This document shows, one piece after another, positions 1 to 7,641 of a stretch of 64,000 bases of DNA. How positions within the stretch are numbered: position 1 is the stretch's first letter; every line of letters starts with the position of its first letter. A program made the position numbers and the translations under genes. This DNA is from Komagataeibacter nataicola (lineage in GTDB: Bacteria > Pseudomonadota > Alphaproteobacteria > Acetobacterales > Acetobacteraceae), in assembly GCF_003207795.1 (NCBI RefSeq), contig NZ_NIRT01000002.1, forward strand, positions 1-64,000, given 5' to 3'. Under the pieces are notes generated by a model. That model was not told where the DNA came from and searched no databases. It saw only the letters and a list, made by a program, of their open reading frames with translations.

Positions 1-432
1 CTCACCCAGTCCAGACCGCCAATCATCGCCCCATAAAGAGCAACAACCGCGCCGCCAGCATATCCCTTCCAGATACTCTCTCTATTCTCTTGTCAAAGAA
101 CACCGACCCAACAGGGCCGAGTAACCTAGCAAATCCACCAAAGAAGCTCAAGAAGTTTCCTCAGCGCCGCCGGTGATTGGGGATATAGGACCCACACCAT
201 CTACCGTCAATCAGAAAAATGCACAGAAAGTGAAAAAAGTTATCCCAACAGAGGGACATATATCCAAAAAATGGCTTCAGACTGCGGATCATGGGCCATA
301 AAAAAACAACCTGCAAAAAGGCGCTTCCCCCATCCATGGCATAAATCCTATCCATTTAAGGCAGGCGCAAAGCGACATATTTTGAGACATACCGCCTGAA
401 TCAGTGTCATTCATTGCAAAAAGTAGAGTCTC
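1..432. other. Left-edge region without a confident gene
   Basis: This stretch is visibly richer in A and T than the rest of the window and has no convincing complete gene. On the minus strand a short frame from a TTG at 151 to a stop at 23 (42 codons, preceded by GAGGAAA) reads like a small hydrophobic Gly-rich protein. A second minus-strand frame, open to position 1, continues in the same style (contains AGGAVVALYGAMIGGLDW). The two frames together could be a gene interrupted by a frameshift and cut by the window edge, or chance. The last 50 bases hold a weak TAGAG ribosome site for the gene at 433. Confidence 0.3.
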
Positions 433-885
433 ATGACGAATCAATCTCCCAAATCTTCCCTCATCAGCGAGGTCAATGAGCGCGTTGCCGTGCGCATGAC
501 CATCATATTCGGTAGCATCTGGTGCGTTTACGGCTTTCTGGTTTTCTCGCTCATTCCGCTGGCGGCCCCTGCATGGCAGAACACGCTGCTCTATATAAGC
601 AACTGCATTCAACTCGTTGCCCTGCCCGCGCTGATGGTGGGCAACGCGGTTCTGAGCCGGGGGGCGGACCAGCGTGCGGCGGAAGACCATGCGGCGCTGA
701 TGGAAATTCTCAATGACGTGCGCAATGAGGTGACCGAGTTGAAAACGGTCATCAATGACCTGACCCGCAAAACGGATGAGGTAGCCCATCGCCCGCCATC
801 GGAAGTGGTATCGATTTCCGATGAGGCTGTTATCAATGTAACGGATGAAGCGCCGCATGTCACTCCGCCTGCCCCGACATCCTGA
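433..885 (+). CDS. Two-TM membrane protein, unknown function
   Basis: This 150-residue protein is not one I recognise by name. A short polar N-terminus is followed by two hydrophobic segments (about residues 22-45 and 50-70), which would place it in the inner membrane as a hairpin. After them comes a charged helical stretch (about 75-115, heptad-like EILNDVRNEVTELKTVINDL) that probably forms a coiled coil in the cytoplasm, and a low-complexity Pro/Val-rich tail. The layout recalls DUF1003-type small membrane proteins, but that is only a resemblance of shape. It sits 29 bp upstream of the HpxZ-like gene on the same strand, so co-transcription is possible. Confidence 0.75.
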   Translation: MTNQSPKSSLISEVNERVAVRMTIIFGSIWCVYGFLVFSLIPLAAPAWQNTLLYISNCIQLVALPALMVGNAVLSRGADQRAAEDHAALMEILNDVRNEVTELKTVINDLTRKTDEVAHRPPSEVVSISDEAVINVTDEAPHVTPPAPTS

Positions 886-914
886 CCAGTCACATACATA
901 TAAGGGAAAACCGC

Positions 915-1304
915 ATGCCACCGGAACTGAACCGCAGTGAAATCGTGGCGGAACTGACCGCCATGTCCGACCGCTACGAGCGTGCATTGGGTGAGAACGA
1001 TATCCCTGAACTCGATGCCCTGTTCTATCACGGGCCTGAAACGGTGCGTTATGGCGTGGGCGAAACGTTATATGGATATGACGAGATTGCCGCCTTCCGC
1101 CGCAACCGCACGGGCGGCTCGCCGCCGCGCGACGTGCTGCGCCGGCACATCACCGCCATTGGCACGGATCTGGGCACGGTTGACCTGGAATTCCGCCGCC
1201 ATGGCAGCGACCGCATCGGGCGGCAGAGCCAGACATGGGTACGCATGCCCGATGGCTGGAAAATCATCGCAGCGCACGTCTCCCTCATGGCTGATATTTC
1301 CTGA
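915..1304 (+). CDS. hpxZ: HpxZ / AtzH-like protein of oxalurate catabolism
   Basis: The 129-residue product belongs to the AtzH-like (DUF3225) branch of the NTF2/SnoaL fold. The family is recognisable from the N-terminal helix MSDRYERALGENDIPELDAL, the F(Y/W)HGPETVRYGVGE stretch and the C-terminal SQTWVRMPDGWKIIAAHVS strand. In Klebsiella the homologue is encoded in hpxWXYZ, the end of the urate pathway after oxalurate; in atrazine degraders AtzH accompanies AtzG-AtzE. Its exact activity is not settled. Here it is separated by about 50 kb from hpxW, hpxX and hpxY (47.9-51.1 kb), and it converges with thiM almost end to end. Confidence 0.85.
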   Translation: MPPELNRSEIVAELTAMSDRYERALGENDIPELDALFYHGPETVRYGVGETLYGYDEIAAFRRNRTGGSPPRDVLRRHITAIGTDLGTVDLEFRRHGSDRIGRQSQTWVRMPDGWKIIAAHVSLMADIS

Positions 1305-1305
1305 T

Positions 1306-2100
1306 CTAATCGTGCGCCAGGCCCTGCAACTGCGCCAGGGCATCGACAAACCCTGTGGCAAAAGAGCCTGGGCCCCGTGCAGGCCCGGCCGCTTTCTCGG
1401 CCGCGCGGGCATACAGGGCATGCACTGCGGCAACGGCTGTCAGCCGCTCGCCCGGCGTGGGCGTTACGGCAAGGCCTGCGGCAATCAGGCCGCCGAGGGC
1501 GCAGCCTGCTCCGGTTACAGTTGTCAGCCAGGCATGCCCCCCCGATATGATGACCTGCGCGCCATCAGGAGACAGGACATGATCCTCCGGCCCGCTGATG
1601 GCCACGATCGCGCCCAGCCTGTGTGCCAGCACCTGCCCCAGCGGCACGGCCTGCGCGATCGAGGCCGTTGTCTCCACCCCGCGCGCGGTGGCGGCTCCGC
1701 CTGCCAGCGCCATGATCTCGCTAGCATTGCCACGAATGACAGCAGGCCTGCGCGCCGCCATGCGCCGAATGATATCATCATATTCCGCAACACCCGCCCC
1801 CATGGCGACGGGGTCGAGCACCCAGGGCACTTCTGATGCATTGGCGGCGTCGATTGCGGCCAGCATATCGTGCGCCGTCGCGTTGATCAGCCCCGCCGCA
1901 TTCACCCATAGCCCACCGGCATGCGCCCCGAAGGCGGCTGGCCAGCCGGGCGCAGCCCCGATGGCAGGCGCCGCCCCTGCTGCAAGCAGCACATTGGCGC
2001 TCAAGGTGGCTGCGACATAATTCGTCAGGCCATAAACAAAAGGCGCCTGTGAGCGGATGCGCCGTAGAATGGGGCCGCAATCTGGACTGTCATGCTGCAT
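1306..2100 (-). CDS. thiM: Hydroxyethylthiazole kinase
   Basis: ThiM phosphorylates 4-methyl-5-(2-hydroxyethyl)thiazole, the salvage route to the thiazole half of thiamine. The 264-residue protein has the N-terminal GLTNYVAA and NVLLAAGAAP segments of the family, the central LDPVAMG stretch, and the C-terminal TVTGAGCALGG anion-hole motif with the catalytic Cys. I chose the ATG at 2100 because family homology begins shortly after it (SQAPFVYGLTNYV); the frame is open to 2235 but the extra 45 residues look non-homologous. thiL at 8.9 kb acts later in the same pathway, on thiamine phosphate. No TPP riboswitch is recognisable upstream. Confidence 0.93.
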   Translation of the reverse strand: MQHDSPDCGPILRRIRSQAPFVYGLTNYVAATLSANVLLAAGAAPAIGAAPGWPAAFGAHAGGLWVNAAGLINATAHDMLAAIDAANASEVPWVLDPVAMGAGVAEYDDIIRRMAARRPAVIRGNASEIMALAGGAATARGVETTASIAQAVPLGQVLAHRLGAIVAISGPEDHVLSPDGAQVIISGGHAWLTTVTGAGCALGGLIAAGLAVTPTPGERLTAVAAVHALYARAAEKAAGPARGPGSFATGFVDALAQLQGLAHD

Positions 2101-2298
2101 GCGACGCGTGACACATGTTACAGAATGCATGGATGCGTTACCTTCCCTTCCCGTCACACTGCCAGAGGGCATGACACAGACAGGGGTTGCCTTTTGATGA
2201 TAATCAACTGAAAAACAAAGAACGAAGCCGGTCAACCATACCGGACCCCAGTGACGGCCTTCATGCTCCCAGCCAGCCTATCGTAACAGGAACATATC

Positions 2299-2796
2299 GT
2301 GCGCCCAGCTCTTCTTTCCGCCCCCGTCCTTTTTGCAGCGGGCCTCCTGGCAGCCCCCTCCGCCTGGGCTGCTGATGCGCTGGGCCAGCCAACGGCTTCG
2401 CTGTGTTTTCGCCTGCATGACGCCGCCCTTGCCGGTGGATACTCCTGGGGCAAGGGACGGCTTTATTTTGGCGGCCACTCCTACCTGGTCAAGATCACGG
2501 GCGGTGGCGCCGTGGGAATCGGCTACAGCACGCTGCGGGGCGAAGGAAAGGTCTATAACCTCGCCCGCCTGTCCGACATCAATGGCACGTACTGGTCGGT
2601 TCGGGCCGAAGGCACGATTGGCCGGGGCCGCAACGTGACGGTGCTCGATAACAACCATGGGGTCGATATCAAGGCGACCATGCACACGAGCGGGGCACAT
2701 CTGGCTGCCGCCGTCATGCGCCTGACCCTCAAGGTCAATCCCGGTAGCGAACGGGTCGAGGCCTTGCCCGCAGCCTGCACCTTTCCCATCCGCTGA
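2299..2796 (+). CDS. Exported protein of unknown function
   Basis: A 165-residue protein starts with a clear Sec signal peptide: Arg2, a hydrophobic core (about residues 4-20) and a likely cleavage after AWA at residue 24. The mature part is small (about 140 residues), Gly-rich and probably beta-rich, with two Cys (in SLCFRLHD and PAACTFPIR) that could form a disulfide. It should be periplasmic. I do not recognise the family. It is divergent from thiM and convergent with the ThDP enzyme; the hairpin at 2804-2833 lies between the two stop codons. Confidence 0.7.
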   Translation: MRPALLSAPVLFAAGLLAAPSAWAADALGQPTASLCFRLHDAALAGGYSWGKGRLYFGGHSYLVKITGGGAVGIGYSTLRGEGKVYNLARLSDINGTYWSVRAEGTIGRGRNVTVLDNNHGVDIKATMHTSGAHLAAAVMRLTLKVNPGSERVEALPAACTFPIR

Positions 2797-2803
2797 CGGT
2801 CAT

Positions 2804-2833
2804 GGGGATCGCTTTTTTTTCAAAAGCGTCCCC
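2804..2833. terminator. Hairpin between convergent genes
   Basis: GGGGATCGCTTTT pairs with AAAAGCGTCCCC across a T-rich loop, in the 43 bp between two convergent stop codons. It probably terminates both genes, but no T-run follows the stem on either side, so the assignment rests on position and stem. Confidence 0.5.
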
Positions 2834-2839
2834 AATCAG

Positions 2840-4540
2840 CTAGATCGTACTGATCACAATTTCGACGAGGTTGGGCCGCCCCGACGCCATCGCGGCCTCA
2901 ATGGCCGGGGCAATGTCGGCTGCCCGCGTGATCTGGCGGGCCTCCAGCCCGTATGAAGTCGCCATCGCCTGATAATCAATGGGCGGATCGCACAGATCCA
3001 TCGCCAGGAAATTCCCCTGCCGGGCCGAGACATAATGCGTCTGCCCGCGCATGAAGCCCTTGAGCACGTTATATTCGCGGTTGTTCATCACCACAAATGT
3101 CACGGGCAACTGTTCATGCGCCGCAGTCCAGATCGCCTGCGGGGAATAAAGTGCCGCACCATCGCCCACAAGGCAGACCACCGGCTCGCGCCCCAGCCCG
3201 AGCGAAGCCCCCACCGCCGCCGGCATGCCCCAGCCCAGCGCACCGCCACGCAGGAAGGAATACTGCGCCGCCCAGTCGCTGTTGAGGAACATGCGCGTGT
3301 AGGATGACGTGGCGATGGCCTCATCCACAATGGCAACCTGAGGGCCAATGGCGCGCACGGCCTCGTGGGCGGCGACACAGGGGGCGATGACCGCATCATC
3401 CTGATGGGCGGCCACCAGTGCTTCGGCCTCGAGGTGCCTGCGGGCACGGGCCGCCACGACTTTTTCGCGTGCAGCGACATAGGCAGCGCGGCGGGGTTCG
3501 GTCTCGCGCTGCAGCAGCGGTAGCAGCACGTCGAGCGAGGCGCGGATATTGCCCACGAGAGAGAGCGGCGTCTGGAACGTGCGGCCAAGGTCACGCGCAT
3601 CGGCCGAGACCTGATAGACCGCACAGCCCGGCGGCACGGGCGAGCCCTCGGAATAGAGGATGGTGATGAGCGACTTGCCGCCCAGCGCGAAAATCGCATC
3701 ATAATCCGCAAGGCGGCCAGCGATATCAGTGGCGCGCGTGGGCATGTTGCCTGCCCAGAGCGGGCACGACGTGGCAAACGGAATGCGCGAGGGCCACGAC
3801 GCGCCATAAACCGGAGCCCCCAGCATGTCAGCTACGGCGGCAACCTGCGCTGCGGCATCGGCCCCATGCACCTCGTCGCCCGCAATGATGGCCAGCCGCC
3901 CTGGCACAATGCCAGCCAGAGCGCGGGCCAGTTCCGGCAGGCCGCCGGCTATGGCCTCGCGGTTGATGACCGAAGGCCTGCCAATGTCGATATCGCTGGC
4001 CTCCTCCATCACATCCATGGGCAGCGACAGGAAAACCGGCCCCGAGGGTGCTGCCATCGAATCGTTGAAGGCCCGGCGCACCAGCACGGGCAACTGATCG
4101 GCATGCAGCACTTCCTGCGCCCATTTCACGGCCGGGGTGGCGATGCTGACCAGATCGCCAAACAGCAGCGGGTCGGAAATGGTATGCCGCGAATCCTGCT
4201 GGCCCGCCGTCACCACCAGCGGCGTCTGCGATACGCTGGCATTGAGCAGGTTGCCCATGCCATGCCCCAGCCCCCCCGCCGTGTGCAGGTTGAGAAAGCC
4301 GGGACGGCCCGCCGCCTGGGCATAGCCATCGGCCATGGCCACCACGCTCGCCTCCTGCAGGGCCAGGATGTATTTCAGGTCGGGGCGGCGCTGCAGGGCA
4401 TCGATCAGGGGGAGTTCCGTTGTGCCGGGATTGCCGAAGATATAGCGAACCCCTTCATTTTCCAGAATTTCCAGAAGGATGTCGGCGCCGCGCCGTCCGC
4501 CTGTTCCCCGTGCTGCGACCTCAAGCGGTGTAATGGCCAT
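2840..4540 (-). CDS. ThDP-dependent decarboxylase, benzoylformate-decarboxylase-like
   Basis: This 566-residue protein has the full three-domain layout of thiamine-diphosphate 2-oxoacid decarboxylases. The N-terminal PYR domain carries FGNPGTTELP and the catalytic Glu in LQEAS (Glu63). A His in NLHTAGG (His86) matches the conserved active-site His of benzoylformate decarboxylase. The C-terminal PP domain has VGDGAALYSPQAIWTAA followed by VVMNNREYN (from about residue 458), the ThDP/Mg motif. The benzoylformate decarboxylase active-site Ser of GNPGSNE is Thr here, and I cannot find the second His (His281 of the Pseudomonas enzyme), so the substrate is uncertain; an acetolactate-synthase-like or oxalyl-CoA-type role is less likely. 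The Fur box at 4636-4666 lies about 100 bp upstream and could control it. Confidence 0.8.
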   Translation of the reverse strand: MAITPLEVAARGTGGRRGADILLEILENEGVRYIFGNPGTTELPLIDALQRRPDLKYILALQEASVVAMADGYAQAAGRPGFLNLHTAGGLGHGMGNLLNASVSQTPLVVTAGQQDSRHTISDPLLFGDLVSIATPAVKWAQEVLHADQLPVLVRRAFNDSMAAPSGPVFLSLPMDVMEEASDIDIGRPSVINREAIAGGLPELARALAGIVPGRLAIIAGDEVHGADAAAQVAAVADMLGAPVYGASWPSRIPFATSCPLWAGNMPTRATDIAGRLADYDAIFALGGKSLITILYSEGSPVPPGCAVYQVSADARDLGRTFQTPLSLVGNIRASLDVLLPLLQRETEPRRAAYVAAREKVVAARARRHLEAEALVAAHQDDAVIAPCVAAHEAVRAIGPQVAIVDEAIATSSYTRMFLNSDWAAQYSFLRGGALGWGMPAAVGASLGLGREPVVCLVGDGAALYSPQAIWTAAHEQLPVTFVVMNNREYNVLKGFMRGQTHYVSARQGNFLAMDLCDPPIDYQAMATSYGLEARQITRAADIAPAIEAAMASGRPNLVEIVISTI

Positions 4541-4635
4541 GCTGTTCCCTGCCTGCTTTGAAGGTGTGGGTTATGGCAACACGTTTTGGGGTGCGGGTCC
4601 AGCAGCGGCAGGGAAAAGCAGGCGTCAATTTTTAT

Positions 4636-4666
4636 CTTGATAATAATAATGATTATCATTATCAAG
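4636..4666. promoter_or_regulatory. Fur box (31-bp dyad)
   Basis: The stretch starts CTTGATAAT and ends ATTATCAAG, an almost fully symmetric dyad. The inner 19 bp (4645-4663) match the classical Fur consensus at 17 of 19 positions by eye. A rightward promoter overlaps it: TTGATA at 4638-4643, 16 bp, TATCAA at 4660-4665. The mirrored arrangement could serve the leftward gene starting at 4540. Iron-loaded Fur bound here would block RNA polymerase in both directions. Confidence 0.85.
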
Positions 4667-4672
4667 AATGCA

Positions 4673-4769
4673 ACCCGTGGGTTCACCGACAGATTTCCAA
4701 CCGTCGATTTCCCAACCCTTCCCACGGAAACTTACGGCATCACCTGCATCCGGGTGATGCCGTTTTTTT
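4673..4769 (+). ncRNA. Candidate Fur-repressed small RNA
   Basis: A start about 7 nt after the -10 element that overlaps the Fur box gives a transcript of about 97 nt ending at a strong intrinsic terminator. Two stems are visible: CCGTGGG (4675-4681) with CCCACGG (4721-4727), enclosing a smaller CGAC/GTCG hairpin (4687-4690 with 4703-4706), and then the terminator. Between the stems lie unpaired C-rich stretches (TTCCAACC, TTTCCCAACCCTTCCC) of the kind that pair with ribosome binding sites. No good ORF fits inside. The plan, Fur operator then about 100-nt structured RNA then terminator, is that of RyhB-type iron-sparing sRNAs, but the sequence does not look like RyhB or PrrF. It could instead be a terminated leader of the gene at 4887. 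Confidence 0.6.
4734..4769 (+). terminator. Intrinsic terminator
   Basis: ACGGCATCACC (4734-4744) pairs perfectly with GGTGATGCCGT (4753-4763) around an 8-nt loop, followed by a run of seven T (4763-4769). It is a textbook Rho-independent terminator for rightward transcription. There is no upstream rightward protein gene, so its natural client is the candidate small RNA. Confidence 0.88.
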
Positions 4770-4886
4770 ATCGCGCGCCAGAACAGGTCCGTGCCTGCAG
4801 GGCGGCACAACCGTGCATCTTGTGATTGACCACCCGCCACAACCCGAAGATGATACACGCTTACGCGACCATGAAAGTACGCTCCC

Positions 4887-5342
4887 TTGCCTGCCGACAG
4901 TACCGCGCCACCACCCCAGACAACTGCTCCTGGCGCGCAGGCGGATCATGACCCGGCACTTCCCGTCATTATCGAGACCCTGCGCCATGATGGCATCATT
5001 ACCGCACGCCAGCTCGAGGCGGCACGGTTCTGGGCCACGGATTACCGGATTGGCGTGATGGGGCTTGAAGACCCGCTGTTTGACCGGACATCGCTCGGCC
5101 TGTCACGCCGCCCGCTTAACGGGCGGAGCGGGTCGATCAACCGGTATCGCCATATTCACGATATCATCGGGGCGCGTTACGAGCGTGTGCTCATCGCCGC
5201 CATGATCGATCACCGCCCCCTGCATGAACTCGCCCGCCATGCCCGCCACGACCCGCAGCATATGGGGCAGGTGCTCGCGCTGCTGCTTGATTTCCTGACG
5301 CGACATTACGATGCGATGCCGGGCCACCTGTGGCGCGGCTGA
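4887..5342 (+). CDS. DUF6456-like helical protein
   Basis: The 151-residue product has a disordered Pro/Ala-rich start and then a helical domain (about residues 25-150: IETLRHDGIITARQLEAARFW, then RYRHIHDIIGARYERVL and a C-terminal amphipathic helix). This resembles the DUF6456 domain often found at the end of helix-turn-helix proteins, but I am not certain. The reading frame has no ATG near the start; the best start is TTG at 4887, and the frame is closed just upstream at 4872. A 26-codon ORF with an ATG (4871-4951) overlaps the start in another frame, so translational coupling or a misplaced start is possible. The gene lies about 115 bp after the terminator at 4734-4769. Confidence 0.65.
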   Translation: MPADSTAPPPQTTAPGAQADHDPALPVIIETLRHDGIITARQLEAARFWATDYRIGVMGLEDPLFDRTSLGLSRRPLNGRSGSINRYRHIHDIIGARYERVLIAAMIDHRPLHELARHARHDPQHMGQVLALLLDFLTRHYDAMPGHLWRG

Positions 5343-5374
5343 AGCCGATGACCCTTGTAACAAACTGAAATCAT

Positions 5375-5434
5375 AAAAGTTTTTTTGAAGCTTATTTAAA
5401 AAAATACCGCCTTTCCTTACGGAAAAGGCGGTAT
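5375..5434 (-). repeat. Dispersed palindromic element, acts as glk terminator
   Basis: The segment reads AAAAGTTTTTTTGAAGCTT followed by an A-run and the hairpin ATACCGCCTTT...AAAGGCGGTAT (5404-5434). On the minus strand the hairpin is followed directly by seven T, so it is a convincing terminator for glk. Its parts (AAAAGTTT, GAAGCTT, CGCCTTT/AAAGGCG) recur at 8.8, 28.8, 34.4, 43.6, 58.6 and 60.1 kb. Confidence 0.75.
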
Positions 5435-5459
5435 CAGGCAGCCATTTTTAAATGGACTG

Positions 5460-6434
5460 TCAGTCCTGGCGGTAAGCCTCGGCGAAGGCGGCGGCCGCAC
5501 CGAGCAGGCCGGGCTGCGGATAGGTGATGAGCTTCACCGGCATTTCCGACATCATGCCCTCGAACCGGCCCTTGGCCACGAAGCGTTCGGCAAAGCCGGA
5601 ATTGGGCAGGTGCTTGGCCAGGCGCAGCCCCAGCCCGCCTGCAATCACCACGGCACTGCCGCCCTGCGCCAGCGCAAGGTCGCCCGCCACGGTGCCAAGG
5701 CTGAGGCAGAACCGCTCGAGGGCTGCGGCCGCCACGGGGTCGGAGCCTTCCAGCGCCATGGTCCACAGGGCCTTGTCATCACGCGCCTTGACCGAGAGTT
5801 CCCCCATCTCGGCAATCGCCTCATACAGGTTCAGAAGGCCCGGCCCCGACACCACACGCTCAACCGACACGCGGCGGTAACGGCGGCGCAACACGGTCAG
5901 TATCCGGTCTTCAAGCGGGTCGAGCGGCGAGAAATCGATATGTCCGCCCTCGGTCTCGCACACGAAGTAACCGTTCTTGCGCCGCACGATGTAAGCCGAC
6001 CCCAGCCCCGTGCCCGGCCCCACCACGGTGGTCACGCCCTGCTCGGGCAGCGGAACGTCAGGCCCGCAGATGTGCTGGAGGCTATCCACGCCCACCTGCG
6101 CCACGGCATGGGCCACCGCGCCGAAGTCATTGACCAGGATCAGCTCGTCCACCCCCAGCTTGACCGGCAGCCACGCGGGCTGGATCACCCACGGGTTGTT
6201 GGTCAGCTTGAGGATATCACCCTTGATCGGGCACGCCACGGCAATACCGGCCGCCTTGGGCAGCGGGCGGTCGACCACGCGGGCGAAGGCTTCCCATGCC
6301 AGCTGCAGGCTGGCGTGATCGGCACATTTCAGGGTCGTGGCCTCCCCCAGCGTGACGACACGGCCCTGGTCCACCTGGGCAATGGCGAACCGCGCATGGG
6401 TTCCACCAATATCAACTGCTACGATCTCTTTCAT
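5460..6434 (-). CDS. glk: Glucokinase
   Basis: Glk phosphorylates glucose with ATP in the cytoplasm, feeding the pentose phosphate and Entner-Doudoroff routes. The 324-residue protein has the family-typical length and motifs: phosphate-1 loop DIGGTHARF at residues 8-16, LTNNPW and LVNDFGAVAHA in the middle, GPGTGLGSA, ETEGGHIDF, and the C-terminal VIAGGLG adenosine motif. It matches the bacterial Glk (Pfam Glucokinase) branch rather than the ROK branch. It is a single-gene unit ended by the hairpin at 5404-5434. The 253 bp upstream contain no gene I can see. Confidence 0.93.
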   Translation of the reverse strand: MKEIVAVDIGGTHARFAIAQVDQGRVVTLGEATTLKCADHASLQLAWEAFARVVDRPLPKAAGIAVACPIKGDILKLTNNPWVIQPAWLPVKLGVDELILVNDFGAVAHAVAQVGVDSLQHICGPDVPLPEQGVTTVVGPGTGLGSAYIVRRKNGYFVCETEGGHIDFSPLDPLEDRILTVLRRRYRRVSVERVVSGPGLLNLYEAIAEMGELSVKARDDKALWTMALEGSDPVAAAALERFCLSLGTVAGDLALAQGGSAVVIAGGLGLRLAKHLPNSGFAERFVAKGRFEGMMSEMPVKLITYPQPGLLGAAAAFAEAYRQD

Positions 6435-6687
6435 GTCCGGTCACGCTCCGTGGCCATACGGCAGCTTGCTGCCCGCATTATTGTAATAAAAATGGCCTGC
6501 GAGTGTGCCTGCCCCCGGCATTGCATGCAACAGGCAGATTAATCCGGGCTTCGCAGGCCTGTGGGTTATCATCTCATGGCTGAAAAAAGACCAGCCGGGT
6601 CGGCCTTTCATTGATCGAGGTCACAAAATGGCCATAATCGTTGCGGTCAGGACTAAAATACATTTTATAACCCCGCGCCCGGCCCGA

Positions 6688-7485
6688 TCAATCCGTCTGG
6701 TCCGCCTTGATGGCGGCAAGAATGCGCCGCTTGAGCGGCCACGGCACCAATGTGTCGACCAGCCGCAGCACCGAGAACACGAACGGAAAGACCAGATGCG
6801 GCTGGTTGCGCGCCACCGCGCGCGCAATGCGGCGGGCGGCAGAGGGCGCGCTCTGCAAGAAGGGCTTGGCTCCCACCACGCGGCGGCTCATGGGCGTATC
6901 GACAAACCCCGGCGAGACCAGCGTCACCCCGATGCCCAGCGGGGCCAGGGCCATCTGCTGGGCCTCGGCAAAGCGCTTGAGCCCGGCCTTGGAGCCGGAA
7001 TAGGCAGCGGCAAACGGCAGCGCATGAAAGGCCGCGACCGAGCTGAGCATGACGATATGCCCCCGCCCGCGCGGCACCATGCATTCGGCCGCCGCCGCCG
7101 CCATGGCGGAAGGAGTGGCGTAATTGACCAGCCCCAGCCGCAGCACGTCTTCCGCCTTTTCCACCACGTCATCGCTGCGCCGCATGTCGCCCAGCCCGGC
7201 AGCAAGAATGGCAATGCCGATGGGATGGGCTGCATCATCGGCGCGCAGGGCCGCGATGGCGGCGGCCCCATCCGTCAGGTCGAGAACGCGGGTCTGCACC
7301 GCAACGCCATGGCCACGCGCGCGCGCCGCCACCGCATCGAGCCGCCCCGCGTCGCGCCCCCACAGCACAAGCGGCCGCCCCTGGGCCGCATAAAGCCATG
7401 CCAGTTCCGCTCCTATCCCGCTCGAGGCCCCCGTAATCAGCACATATCGGCCTTCATCCGTGCGTGATGCGGCGCTTACTGTCAT
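6688..7485 (-). CDS. Short-chain dehydrogenase/reductase
   Basis: A 265-residue classical SDR. It has the Rossmann motif TGASSGIG (about residues 19-26) near the N-terminus, the catalytic Ser in MLSSVAAF, the YSGSK catalytic Tyr-Lys pair (about residues 160-164), and the SPGFVDTP stretch after it. A basic-rich C-terminal extension (VPWPLKRRILAAIK) with a hydrophobic segment (LVFPFVFSVLRLV) may bring it to the membrane, as in the YbbO/DltE-like SDRs. The substrate cannot be told from sequence. Neighbours give no pathway hint. Confidence 0.85.
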   Translation of the reverse strand: MTVSAASRTDEGRYVLITGASSGIGAELAWLYAAQGRPLVLWGRDAGRLDAVAARARGHGVAVQTRVLDLTDGAAAIAALRADDAAHPIGIAILAAGLGDMRRSDDVVEKAEDVLRLGLVNYATPSAMAAAAAECMVPRGRGHIVMLSSVAAFHALPFAAAYSGSKAGLKRFAEAQQMALAPLGIGVTLVSPGFVDTPMSRRVVGAKPFLQSAPSAARRIARAVARNQPHLVFPFVFSVLRLVDTLVPWPLKRRILAAIKADQTD

Positions 7486-7641
7486 TGTCCATCTTCCTTT
7501 TCAGGGTCCATCTGTGCCATGAGCACAGCAACAGGACGGACCACCGAATCATTTCTTTCAACCCATGCCTGCATAGCCTGCCCCGTTTTGCCACGGAATG
7601 AAGGTCGATGCCGGTAATGTTCAGGATGCAACGAACCGGTC

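Noticed and set aside
2101-2298. TPP riboswitch upstream of thiM
   Set aside because: The minus strand has CTCTGGCAGTGTGACGGG, which slightly recalls the 3' part of a thi-box, but no CTGAGA or CCTGATCTGG core is present.
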